From: Chaetomium olivaceum
Lineage: Eukaryota; Ascomycota; Sordariomycetes; Sordariales; Chaetomiaceae
Assembly: GCA_039881045.1 (NCBI GenBank)
Contig: JAYWVB010000001.1
Coordinates: 1,302,001-1,366,000 of the forward strand
DNA length: 64,000 bases
Direction of reading: 5' to 3'
The notes under the pieces were generated by a model. It did no database searches. It saw only the letters and a list, made by a program, of their open reading frames with translations, and was not told the origin of the DNA. Below are positions 1 through 9,949 of the stretch, in pieces (the stretch's first letter is position 1; the number at the start of each line of letters is the position of its first letter). A program made the translations under genes and the position numbers.

Positions 1-521
1 TGCTGTGGACTGCCTTGTACCACTCATCCGGTGGCCATTGCGACTTGGCTGGTGGGTAAAACGGCGCCTCGCGCCAGTCCAGCTTGAGCATCTCGAATGC
101 GTTGATGGGATCGTTGGGGTATGCCGCTAGGATTTGGAGGTGACCATGGGCGTCGCACACGGCCTGCCGCTCCTCCGACGATATCCCGTACGGCTCGAAG
201 CTGCCAGGTTGCCAATAGGCAATGGCGATGCTGGCGACCAGGACAAGAGCTGCCACAACGAGCGCCGTGCGTACGCGGAAGTCGCTCGCCCGCGCGGATA
301 AGCTCACGTAGAAGTCGCTCACCCAGGCAGAGAAGCTTGGGCAGAAGCCGCTCGCCCAGACGGAGAAGCTTTGGACGGAGTTAGCAGGGGTTGGGTAGCA
401 GATTGTTGGAAGCAGGTAGCACTCACCGCTCATAAGACGAGGCGATGGGGCGCGGGGGGATGGGCGGCGAAGGGGCGGGTGGTGGTGGAGGAAGGTTCTT
501 CGGTTTCTTTCGCGGTGCCAT
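1..521 (-). CDS. Predicted membrane protein of unknown function (unknown gene 1), partial, cut by left edge
   Basis: Read on the minus strand as two exons, 521-427 and 368-<1. The intron (426-369, 58 nt) has a GTGAGT donor, a GCTAAC branch point and an AAAG acceptor, and it joins the frames exactly. The start at 521 gives MAPRKKPKNL followed by a proline-rich stretch; no better Met lies nearby. After the splice come about 40 residues with repeated SFSVWAS/SFSAWVS-like elements, then one strong hydrophobic segment (VRTALVVAALVLVASIAIAYW, split here as VRTALVVAALVLV and ASIAIAYW), then a soluble part containing SSEERQAV and YPNDPINAFEM. The rest lies outside the window. Layout (basic/proline N-terminus, one membrane segment, soluble C-terminal part) resembles unknown gene 3 at 4.0-6.0 kb. 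I recognise no family. Coding status is well supported by the intron and long open frame; function is unknown. Confidence 0.6.
369..426 (-). other. Intron in unknown gene 1
   Basis: GTGAGT donor, GCTAAC branch point 12 nt before the AG, total 58 nt. Splicing joins codon phases exactly. This is a textbook sordariomycete intron and the best single sign that the gene is real. Confidence 0.65.
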
Positions 522-1676
522 CGGAACGGCTTGGCAGTGTTCCTGGGTGTGTTTGGGCTGGCGCGCTTGGGTTGTTTCGTGGAGCAGAACGTCCACGAGT
601 GTGGTTTTGGGTTGTTGGAAGAAGTGGTGGAAAAGAGGACAAAATTGGCTGGGTTGGGGGGAGCAGCCTGGGAGTGGTTGTTGGCCCGTCCCGGTGCCCA
701 TCAATACCTAATTTCTACACGGTATGCCTAGACATACTAGGGAGTATGTGCCCGTACTGCACGCCCCAACACGCGGCGTGTCTCTTTGTGGGTTTGAACC
801 AGGGGCCTGCCCTGGAGCTTGGGCGAAGAGAGGGAACCTGGCAGAAGGTCGAGCAAATCCCAACTCCCCATTTTGTTTACTTGTAAGAAATTTCTGCCTG
901 ATGACGAGATAGATCGGCACAATACCTTCATGTTGCGGGGGTTGACTTCTCAACTGCTTCACCTCCGGTTCGTGATTCAGCCTCCCAGAGATGTTTGAGC
1001 CGGTTGTGGCCTAGACCCCGGGACTGAGGTCACAAATCAAACATATGCGAGGTCTTGGGTTTAGGCTTGGGGAGACTCCCTGGGAAAACGCCAGGTAGTT
1101 TCGGAAAGGTTGCCAGGTAAGTCGGTGACCACCCACAAAAGCCAGCGCGGACGCGAGACATGTCAGAAATCACCCAACCTGTTCCGCCCCTTTTCTCTGT
1201 TTCCTTTAGCCCCATTTTTAGGGCGTGGGAGGTCCGACACCCTGCGTTATCTTATGCTGGAGCCCGTAAGGGCGGGCCTGCACGATATACGTGGTGGCCG
1301 ACACTGGTGACGGGCTGTCTTCGCTTTGATGTACGCCGTGGCGCAGCTTTCTCCTCGTGTCCGCGTGTGCCTCACACACCTTTGTTACAAGCCTAGGTGT
1401 TTCATGAGTCTATCAGACGCCTTTGCGTCTGCTTGGCTTTTTGTCACTCGCAATATATAACTTGGTCGCTTCGGCCCCAAACCCTTCCTCTTCCCTGTGT
1501 TAGCGGCCACCATCCTGAGTCTCGAACATTGCCCACATCGTCAACGGCATTGGACCCGTCCCAACCCGATCTCAGCTTATTTCCCAAAATTCCCTGATCG
1601 CCAGGGAGCCATCCCCCACTCCTTACTGCACCCTCCCGCCCAACAGACGCACCCTTCCCGCCGCACAGAAGTCGTA
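522..1676. other. Intergenic, probable divergent promoter region
   Basis: Spacer between unknown gene 1 (minus) and unknown gene 2 (plus). No conserved coding sequence, tRNA or mobile element seen. It presumably holds the promoters of both genes; the ~180 nt before 1677 are pyrimidine-rich like a fungal 5' leader. Confidence 0.4.
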
Positions 1677-3023
1677 ATGTCGTCAATCATGGACGAAGCA
1701 CCGGAAAACTCCGGGCAGACAAAACAAGCGGCACCAACGGCCCAGATCAGCAGCCAGACAACAAACCCGGAGCAAGATGAGGCCCCCCTCGGTTGGATTG
1801 CTGCAGTGCGTCAGGGATTTCGCACGGCCAAGCGTATCGGCATGGCGAGTTCCAGCGCGGTGTACCAGGCGTGTCTAGCATGTACAGTGATGCCCTGGAC
1901 CACGCTGCTCACGACCGCTTTCTGCCTTGCGGGCACCCCCCTGGCCGCCTTTTGGCTCCTGAAGACCATGTGGAGCATCGCAGTGTGCGACACCAGCGAA
2001 CTCGGCGCCTGGATCGGGGCAGTCGCGGCCTTCTTCATGCCGTTCTGGTGCCCTGCTCAGTCTCAGCTGGCGGTTACCAGCGCAACCTTGGCCACGGCAA
2101 CGCCCGTGCTACCTTTGTCGACGGGCATGACGGCGGTCGCAGGGGTTCTGTCGACTGAGGCTGCTTCGTTAGCAGCTACTTCGGCATCCAAACCAGGCGT
2201 CGCATCAGTCGTGAACGAAGCCTTCCCGGGTTTGGGATACAACGGCCTGAACGGCCAACAAGTTGTGCAGAAGGACTGGCAGGCCATTGCGTCCGAGGCA
2301 ATCATTCAAAGCGGCGCCATCATCAAGCAGTTCTACGCAGTGCTCCGGCACGAGGACATGATCCTCGCCCGCGTCAGCCGGGTTGCCAAAACCATTGCCG
2401 ACAAGGATGACGGGAAGACGCAAGACTCCAATTTCCTGTCCGTCTTCTGGAACCCCGGGCTGGGGCATCGCCGGAAGAACTGTCAAAGCATGCTGGATAC
2501 CCTTTCCGGGCTCAAGGAGACGGGCCACCAGGCACGCGTCAAATTCCGTGCAGACTTGGCCACCTTTCGCGCCAAACAGCTAGGCCACCTCAATATCATG
2601 GTCAAGCTGCATCACCCTAATGACCCCAAAGAGCAGCAGCCCGTTCACGTCACCGGGCCCGGCGAGTTTTTCCGACTAGCTATCGGTCGCTTGAACAAGG
2701 AGATGTTCGATTCTAAACCGGCGCCCGCTTGCTCAGACCCCGACCAAGCTTCGTTTGTCCGCGACCTCCACACGGCAGGGGGCGCGGGGATCATGTTCGA
2801 CGGCGCATTTCTTAGCGCTATCGAGAGGCTTGAGGATCTGTCGAAAATGATAGAGACAGAGGTGGCCTGGGCTGAGGGCGCGTTGAGGGAGTGGTTGGAG
2901 CCTCTGACTTTGCCGAAGTCCCAGTGCCCTAGGACCATGGAGATACTTCAGTCCGTGGCGGAGGAGATGGTGTTCTGGGCCGAGAAATGGCGCAGAAAGC
3001 TCCAGGAGCTGTACTACTCCTGA
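1677..3023 (+). CDS. Predicted membrane protein of unknown function (unknown gene 2), 448 aa
   Basis: Single uninterrupted exon. The frame is open from 1497, but the ATG at 1677 (MSSIMDEAPE) is preferred because the upstream 60 codons are low-quality leader-like sequence. Residues 1-40 are polar; about 63-95 are strongly hydrophobic (probably one long or two short membrane segments) and about 110-125 form a second hydrophobic stretch (LGAWIGAVAAFFMPFWC). An Ala/Thr/Ser-rich linker follows, then a soluble half from about residue 190 with heptad-like helices (KDWQAIASEAIIQ, SRVAKTIADKD, a C-terminal EMVFWAEKWRRKLQELYYS). I recognise no domain. General plan matches unknown genes 1 and 3: polar N-terminus, membrane segments, long helical C-terminal part. 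Confident that it is a gene; function unknown. Confidence 0.7.
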   Translation: MSSIMDEAPENSGQTKQAAPTAQISSQTTNPEQDEAPLGWIAAVRQGFRTAKRIGMASSSAVYQACLACTVMPWTTLLTTAFCLAGTPLAAFWLLKTMWSIAVCDTSELGAWIGAVAAFFMPFWCPAQSQLAVTSATLATATPVLPLSTGMTAVAGVLSTEAASLAATSASKPGVASVVNEAFPGLGYNGLNGQQVVQKDWQAIASEAIIQSGAIIKQFYAVLRHEDMILARVSRVAKTIADKDDGKTQDSNFLSVFWNPGLGHRRKNCQSMLDTLSGLKETGHQARVKFRADLATFRAKQLGHLNIMVKLHHPNDPKEQQPVHVTGPGEFFRLAIGRLNKEMFDSKPAPACSDPDQASFVRDLHTAGGAGIMFDGAFLSAIERLEDLSKMIETEVAWAEGALREWLEPLTLPKSQCPRTMEILQSVAEEMVFWAEKWRRKLQELYYS

Positions 3024-3082
3024 TCAGTGCAGAGTATGGATGGCTTGGGTTCCCTTGTCTCACATACACACACCACCCCCCC

Positions 3083-3158
3083 TTCCCCCTTCCCCCTTCC
3101 CCCTTCCCCCTTCCCCCTTCCCCCTTCCCCCTTCCCCATTTCCCCATTTCCCCATTTT
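3083..3158. repeat. (TTCCCCC)n then (CCCCATTT)n simple repeats
   Basis: About eight copies of a 7-nt pyrimidine unit run from 3083 to about 3137, followed directly by about three copies of an 8-nt CCCCATTT unit. Lies just after the stop of unknown gene 2. Confidence 0.9.
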
Positions 3159-3860
3159 CCGCCGATGAGGCAGCCAGGTCGGGGTTGGCAACTCCATCAT
3201 GTCTTCGGCGACCGCATTCGCATCGTCTTCCTTATCTTTGCTGGCTTGGCTTTGATGGGCGGCGGCTTGTGGACTCATGACTAGGTAGTTAGTCTGACAG
3301 TGAAGTTCATGATACCATCCTGACTTACTTCGGTGAGGCCTTCGTGATCTGGGGGAAGCGAGCCCGTGAATCAAGCCTTCTACCGACATACCAGAGACCC
3401 ACGAGGTTGTTGATGCAGGATAGATGTGAGGGACCTATTCGTCCCGAGGTACTTAGGTACATGTGGGAAATTGCGGAAGAGTAAATTTGGATTCGATGTG
3501 TTGGCGACGGCTGAGCTTGTCACACAGGTGATTGCCGAATCCGGCAGCAGGTGCCAAATCCCCGTTTCCCTCCTGTTTTGGCTTGGGTTTCTTTCTCTGC
3601 CACCTGTGGGACATGCCGCATTCTACATCCATCCTTGATTGGGCTTTTACTGGACTAGTACGCGTGCGGCCAAAGAGACTTGTTTGTACTCAACACAAAA
3701 AGATGGATGCCCTCCACCAGCCTGGGTCCAAAGTTGGTTTTCCCTCTACTGAGCCCGGGTTTTTAAAGGCCACTTTTGCAACGCTGCATTCTTACCTACG
3801 CCTTGTGACTTGCTGAACTGGGCTCGTTCCAGCCCGGCTTTGGAGCTCGCAACGCCTTTT

Positions 3861-3932
3861 CAACCCTTCAACCCTTCAGCCCTTCAACCCTTCAGCCCTT
3901 CAACCCTTCAACCCTTCAACCCTTCAACCCTC
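3861..3932. repeat. 9-bp minisatellite (CAACCCTTC)n
   Basis: Eight tandem copies of a 9-nt unit, two of them with A to G change (CAGCCCTTC). Sits about 100 nt upstream of the start of unknown gene 3, so it is within its likely promoter or 5' leader. Confidence 0.9.
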
Positions 3933-4032
3933 CCGTTTCATCAAACACCCTACTTACCTTAGTTATCTGGCCATCATCATCTGGCCATCACCATCTAGCC
4001 ATCATCGCCATCGTCCGGTCGTCACCTCGCTC

Positions 4033-6026
4033 ATGTCTCCACCCGCCGGGTCAGAACGACCTTTCCACCGCCGCCGTAGCTGCCGCCTCCGTGCTCCCGA
4101 CGGCGATGATGGCGACGAAAGCAGCAGCGGCGGCGGCAGTGGCAACTGCGAGAGCCACGACAACGGCAACGAAGAAGTCAGTGCAGTCAACACCCGTAGC
4201 CATCGCAGGCCCAGCCGCGGTCGGCGCCCCTCCATATCCCGGGACTCGCCACAACGACGCGTAGGCAACCGAATGACTCTTCTTGGGCTTATTGCCGCCA
4301 CCGTGTTGGCCGCCTATTGGGCCTGGTTTCGCTGGGGATGGGCCGGCGACCCCCGTGTCAACATCCTGGTCTCGAACTCCACCCCGAAGACATGCACATA
4401 GTCGCTTCTCCCTCCCCGCTCGCCGACTTCATAGAGATTGGCGAAGCTGCCATGGAGGCATCTCTCCACCTGTTCCTACCGCATCGCACCTCCAACATCA
4501 CCTTCGCACTTGACGCGCCCGGCCTGCGTCGGGTCGATGTGGCATCCTGGCTCCCGAGTGCGCAGGTATCTGTATGGGTAGAGCCTCCGAGGGGGATTGG
4601 ATACCATGAAAAGCGACGTCCGCTAAAAGCCGAGCACGCACCGCTCGTTGTTAGTCTAGCCAACACTACTCTTACATTGGAGTTGATGGAGAAGCTTTGG
4701 CCAGTACTCCTCTCCGCCGCCCAGGACCTGCTGGTGACTAGCCTGTCGCCCGAGCATCCCGAATACTACAGTTTGAAGGGATTTCTGACCCGGGCCGAGC
4801 CCCGGCAGCCGGCGCTCATCTCCCTGGTCCGCGCGGGTCAGATCTGGGGGGACGTATACAGCATCGGGCAAGGGTGGCCCTGGAGCGGTATTAGCCTCCT
4901 CCTCGACGTCGCATACGGCATCCAAAATGATGCTGGTAACCGGGCTCAAGCAACGAAGGGGCGCACAAACGACACCAGTATCGGCGCTGGCGCTCCAAAG
5001 ATCGTATCCGCCCAACTCCCCGCCCCCCGTGAGCTGCTGCAACACGCCCGTCGATATCTTATCCCCGGCTACACTCTTCCCCGATATCTAGCCAGCCTAC
5101 GATCGCCCTCCAACACGTCAATTCAACTTGACAGGATGCTCAGGACCCTGACACGGCCGCCGGAGCCGGGGTATCCGGTTCCATTTTTCGGTGACCCGCG
5201 CCAGGATGGAGGCATATGGAACGGGAATTTCGGGCTGTGTCGCGTCGGGGAGCCGCTGACGGGGACTGCCGAAGGCCGGTGCGGCAACAAAGGATTTGCC
5301 TACCCCCGCTATCGATCTTACGGTACGGTCCAGGCGGATATAAAATGTGCCGCCCAGGACTGTATCCCGGCCCTCAGGGATGCCCTCTGCGACGCCGAGG
5401 AGTTCCTACCCTCCGTGGCGGCAGCCGCCGAGCGGGTTAGGGCGGCTGTAATCGAGGAGCGCGGCACTACGTCGTTCCTTGAACGCCTCCTTAGCTACTT
5501 CCACGAAGACGACATAGAGGCGCGGATCCGGTCCCTTGACCGTGCCCTCGCTGCCTTCCACGCGCTCTATTCCGCCTTGAAGGTGCAGCGCCACCTCCTG
5601 GCCGGCGTAGCCACTAGGTTGCGGCGCGTATGTCTCCTCCAGGATACCCTGCGGGACCGCGTTCGCTCGGCCTTGTCAGATCCGTCCTGGTGGTGGGACC
5701 TCGAGTGGGACGCCGACAGAGAAAAGGTGGTGCTAGCCTATGGGATGCTCCCCGAGATACAGGACACGGTCACGCTACTGATCAACGCGAGCGATCGGCT
5801 GGAGGCCAAAGACACGGCTATGTGGGGACTGAAGGACCCTCTCAGGGAGGCTTTTAAGCGGCTCAAAACCGAGGTATCGGCGGGGTGGATCGAGAGACTC
5901 GGCTTGGGCAACGTGCCGATGGAGAGGAGGCCGGTGCTTGTGGCACCTAGAGCCTTCCCACCTTTTCAAACGAGTTGTAGACCGAGGCCGGTCATATCAA
6001 CCCCCTGGATGTGTATTCACCTGTGA
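4033..6026 (+). CDS. Predicted single-pass membrane protein of unknown function (unknown gene 3), ~664 aa, one apparent frameshift
   Basis: Start at 4033 (MSPPAGSERP). Residues 1-80 are basic/polar (RRRS, DGDDGDESSSGGG, SRGRRPS). A hydrophobic segment (MTLLGLIAATVLAAYWAWF, near residues 82-100) is the single membrane anchor. The frame then breaks near 4382: one C missing from the ACCCCGAAG stretch joins NSTPED to MHIVASPSPLADF and the long frame to 6026. A 47-nt GT-AG intron (4355-4401) would also fit, but its donor GTGTCA is poor. The soluble part has several Cys (GLCRVGEP, GRCGNKGF, KCAAQDC), helical stretches at 400-520 (ERVRAAVIEERG, LDRALAAFHALYSALK) and WWWDLEWD. No family recognised. 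Anchor plus large helical domain resembles its two neighbours. Confidence 0.65.
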
Positions 6027-6367
6027 CACGGGGAGGAAAATAGACAAGGCCACTGTATTACCCCTCTGTCTAGCATCTGAGCCCATGTTTTTAACCCAAC
6101 TCAACCAAGTCACACATTGTATCCACATATCCCATCCCGCCAACTCGAGCTAAAGATAGACAAATCGAATAATAGAAAAACAGAAGACGCATTGCTCGCT
6201 TATACAAAGTCTTTGGTGGTGAAAAAAGCTCAAGGAAGGTGTCCACTTTAACGTTTAGAATGTGGACTACGGTTGGCAGTAACCAGCATCATATTAGCTA
6301 CCGTTGCACGGAGAAATCCGTCGGGAGTTGTACGCTCCGACATTGAAGCGAGATGAGAGTTCAGCAT

Positions 6368-6370
<3 letters not shown>

Positions 6371-6430
<60 letters not shown>
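6371..6430. repeat. (CT)30 microsatellite
   Basis: Sixty uninterrupted nucleotides of alternating C and T, followed closely by a short GTCA repeat. Confidence 0.97.
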
Positions 6431-6436
<6 letters not shown>

Positions 6437-6443
6437 TCTCTCG

Positions 6444-6466
6444 GTCAGTCAGTCAGTCAGTCAGTC
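6444..6466. repeat. (GTCA)n microsatellite
   Basis: Five tandem GTCA units directly downstream of the CT microsatellite. Confidence 0.85.
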
Positions 6467-6642
6467 ATTTCAAGCAACGAACCCCCCCCGCTTCTTTCCC
6501 CGCCCGCGACCCCGTGGGAGGGTAGTCGCCCAGCAGGAGAACAGGAGAGGGGGAGAGCAGATCTCCGGTTCCGTATCCGCCAGCATCGGCAGCATCAGCA
6601 GCATCAGCAGCGCCAGCAGCAGGGTCTGTCCCAATTTCAGTT

Positions 6643-9600
6643 TCAGTTTTGGTTCTGGTTTCTTTTTCGGCCCCCGTCCCCGTCCCTGGCTGCGCTGGGC
6701 GGCAGCAGCAGCAGTGAGGCGGCGGCGGCGGCGGTGGCGGTGGCGTAGGGGTTGGGCACCTCCCGCGCGGGACGGATACCGCTGCTACCGGTGGTGGGAG
6801 TGTCGGTGGTGGTGTTGGTGTTGGTTGAGCGCGGGTTGCGTGGGGGCGGTGCGATCGGGCCGTAGGGGGATGTAGGTGCTTTTGTGTGGTGGAAGGCTAG
6901 GTGATGGGGGAGGGTTAGCTTTTTGGTTTCTTTAGGATCGGTTTTGCGTGTTTGTTTTTTTCGTTTCTTTCTTGGGAAGGGGGTTGAACCACTTAGCCCC
7001 GTTTTTTTGGCCGGCAGAGGCAGCCGGGTGTGGATGGGGAGGTATCTCAATGCTAACGGGTATGGTGACGAGGATAGGGATCGGGATGGGGAAGCTTACC
7101 AAAGGGGCAGGCGGTAGGACCTCCGCTGCTGGATTGGCCGACTTGTAGTTGATATGACTGGGGCTGCGGCTGGAGGGTTGGTTGGGCGTAGTGCTGCTCC
7201 TCCCAGGGCCACAAGCGGGTGTCATGGGCTGTGGTGGGTGTGTGGGTGTTGCTGTTATTGTTGGTGGCGGCCGTGAACAGTCCAATGCCGCACTCGGGTT
7301 CGGGTGCGGTATGGCGGTACCGTGCCATCTCGTACCTATCAACCGGGCTAGCATCGGCGCCGTCGTAGCTCTGCAGCTGTGGATGAGGATACTGCCGGGC
7401 GACCTCGATGGACGACGGAGTCCGCCAGGACGGTGGCAGGAGTCTATTCCTGGCAGACCCGTGTTCGATTCCGTCGCCGTTGTTGCCGCTGGGGCTCCCG
7501 AGGTTGGCACCCCAGCGCGAGGCAGCCAGACCCCCGTTGACAGCGACGCTTCGACGAGGAACCTGCTCGGAAAACGGCCCAGTCGGGCTCGCCACCGCCG
7601 TCTCCCCTTCACCGCCCTGTTTATCAACACAACAACCAACCCCATTTCTACCCCCAAACCGGCCACCAAGACCAGCCCTCCCCCGCGGAGCAGGAAGCAG
7701 CCTCACCGCCCTGCCCCCAGAGCCAGCCCCAGCCCCAGCCCTAACAGCCGCCACCCCCGAGGAAGAACCAGAGACAGAAGAAGAAGAAGAAGAGGAGGAG
7801 GAGGAAGGAGACGGCTCACCCACCCCCGGACTACCACCTGAACCACCACCACCGGAACCACCACCACCCGCCACCGGCGCGCGCGCCAGCTCCCCCTGCC
7901 GGCGCTTCCACCACACCGGGTAGCCGAGGAACAGGCCCAGCTGGTGCTGCGTGGCCTTGTCGGCCGGCATCTCGTGCTTGTACTTGCACCCCTGCTGGGT
8001 GAAGGCGCACACGCCCTCGTGCACCCACTTGTCGCAGTAGATTTTGATTCTCTTGTTGTTGGTGCTGGTGGTGTTGTGAGAGGGGGAGGGTGGTTGTGGT
8101 TGTTTGTGTCCTGTGAGGTGGGTGTTAGAGTTGTTTGCGCCTGGGCTTGGCCTTGGGTTGGGTTGGAGGTGTTGTCCGAGTGGGTGTGTTGGCCGTTGTT
8201 GTGCTGGTGGTGGTGGTAGGCTGGGGATGGGGGTTGGGGTTCGGAGGGGGTGGCGAGGATTCGGTCGATGTGGGACTGTTTGAGAAAAGGTGTTGGCGTT
8301 TGCATCTGTGGGTTTTATGGATGGGTAGGGGTGTAGTAGGAAAGTAAATAAAGGGGGGAGGGTGGATGATTAGGACGGGGGCGGCGACGGGGGTAAGCAT
8401 TCCAGGGAGAGTGAAGCAGCAAGGAGGGTGAAAGGGGTAAGAAAAGGAGCATACCTGAATAACATCACCACCGCCGTTTCCGCTTGGAGAAGTCTGAGAT
8501 GCGCCGTTAATACCATCACAGCAAAGTCCGAAAGCAAAACCGGCAACTTACAACCGCACTCAATACCTGATTGTTGGTCGACCTCCCGTCACTCTCCACG
8601 CCCGCCGGCACAGGCAGCGACACCAGCCGCTCGTTCCCAGTCTCCAGCGCCGGAATACCCTGCAGCTGATACGGCAGCATGTCTACAGGCACCAACCGGG
8701 TGCGGGTGCCGTTGGGGCGGATAAAGCAGTAGCCGAGCGTGTCGTCGGAGATGGACACCGGGAAGATGGCCGTGCCTTTGTCCTGTCTGTTACCGTAACC
8801 GCCGTCGGCATTTATCTGGCTGACCCGGTTGTTGCTGGCGTAGCTGTTGCTCAGTGGAGTTCTTGTGTGGTGTAGTCTCAGGCTGTTCATCTGAAGAGCC
8901 ATCGAGTCGGCGTGGACGGATGTGGGAGCTATGCTGGCATTTCCGCTCACTGGTGTCGGGGAGTAGCCGTTGAGCGTCCCAGAACTCCCCCCGGACAAGT
9001 GGTGGGCATGGCCGTAACAGGTGCTGCGCCCTGGAAATGCCATCCAGATCGGAGTCGACGATGAAACTGGCGTGGGCGGGGGATGCGGGCTCGGGTTCAG
9101 ATTCGGGTTTGAGTTGACAAAGCCTGCAACGTTGGCGTTGAGGGGGGCCGTCAGGGGACTGCGAGTCGGCGTGTAGAGATGCAAATAACTACTCGAAGTG
9201 GCGGATAAGGGTGAATTGACCATGTTGCTCGCGTTGTTACCCGTCATGAGAGAGGGCAGCTGAGGCCTCGTACCAGACTCGGCAGCGCTTTTGGCCCGCC
9301 AGTTGTCGGAGACGATGGGGTGCGATGCCTGATCAAAACGGGAAAAGTGTTTTAAGGCCCCTAACTGCCCGTGTCGGTAAGGTTGGCGGTCGTCAGCAGT
9401 GCTGGCGCCGTCGTTGCTCTCAAGCCCGTGCCCAAGATCAGGGGTTGTCTCGCCGTTCTGGATGGTGGGCTGGGCATTTGAAAACTCGTCCGAGCCCATA
9501 ACGTTGTCAGTATTTATGGCGTTTTCATTCACCTCCTCCTCGTCGCCCATCATCAAGATCTCCAGCTCGGCGTAGTAGTCGTTCAGTCTCTGGACGTGTC

Positions 9601-9949
9601 GGTCGTGGGGGGACATGGCCGACCAAGCCGTGGCGCCCGAGGTGAGCGGCTCGTTGAGTGAGTTTGAAGGGGTCAAGGGCAGTGAACCCATGTTGATACT
9701 GAAGGGCGAAGCTTCGAGCGGGGAAGAAGGGGACAAGTCGATGGTGGAGGAGGCTGTGTCGGGAGTGAACTTGTAGTTCTCGGCCGAGGACAAGGACGGT
9801 GAGCCGCCCTCGGGGCTTTGGTTATGGGGTCTGGAAGCCTCTTCAGAAGAGGTAGAAGGTGTGGCTGAGCGTCTAGAAGACAACTCGGAGGTCTCGTGCT
9901 CCTGTCCTTCGAGGGGTACAGTTGGGCTCAGTTCCCGCAGGGCGTCCAT
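6643..9949 (-). CDS. CCCH-type zinc-finger protein (C-X8-C-X6-C-X3-H), ~955 aa
   Basis: Model on the minus strand: exons 9949-8552, 8493-8455, 8305-7100 and 6896-6643. Introns: 8551-8494 (GTAAGT, ATTAAC branch), 8454-8306 (GTATGC) and 7099-6897 (GTAAGC, GCTAAC branch); phases agree. Exon 1 is Ser/Thr/Pro-rich and ends with a conserved block (DDTLGYCFIRPNGTRTRLV, then VDMLPYQLQGIPA). The zinc finger lies at about 8046-7985: CDKWVHEGVC, CAFTQQGC, CKYKH, followed by HQLGLFLGYPVWW. The remainder is low complexity (Gly, Ser, Pro, Gln, Asn) and ends SGIRPAREVPNPY plus an Ala-rich tail. Fungal proteins of this type bind RNA or nucleic acid through the CCCH finger; the role here is inferred. Between 8152 and 8110 the frame shifts: one missing base, or a 41-nt GC-AG intron (8151-8111), both fit. 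Confidence 0.75.

Larger units (their letters stand above)
3024..4032. other. Intergenic spacer between unknown genes 2 and 3
   Basis: Contains two pyrimidine-rich repeats (3083-3158 and 3861-3932). No gene that I can support. The 100 nt before 4033 contain CATCATC-type short repeats and probably form the leader of unknown gene 3. Confidence 0.4.
6027..6642. other. Intergenic, convergent 3' ends
   Basis: Between the stops of unknown gene 3 (plus) and the zinc-finger gene (minus). Holds a long CT microsatellite and a GTCA repeat; nothing else supportable. Confidence 0.5.

Noticed and set aside
3083..3158. Possible telomere-type repeat
   Set aside because: The unit TTCCCCC is not TTAGGG or its complement and the tract is internal; plain microsatellite.
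7182..7923. Plus-strand open frames opposite the zinc-finger gene
   Set aside because: Antisense shadows of a low-complexity coding exon with strong third-position G/C.
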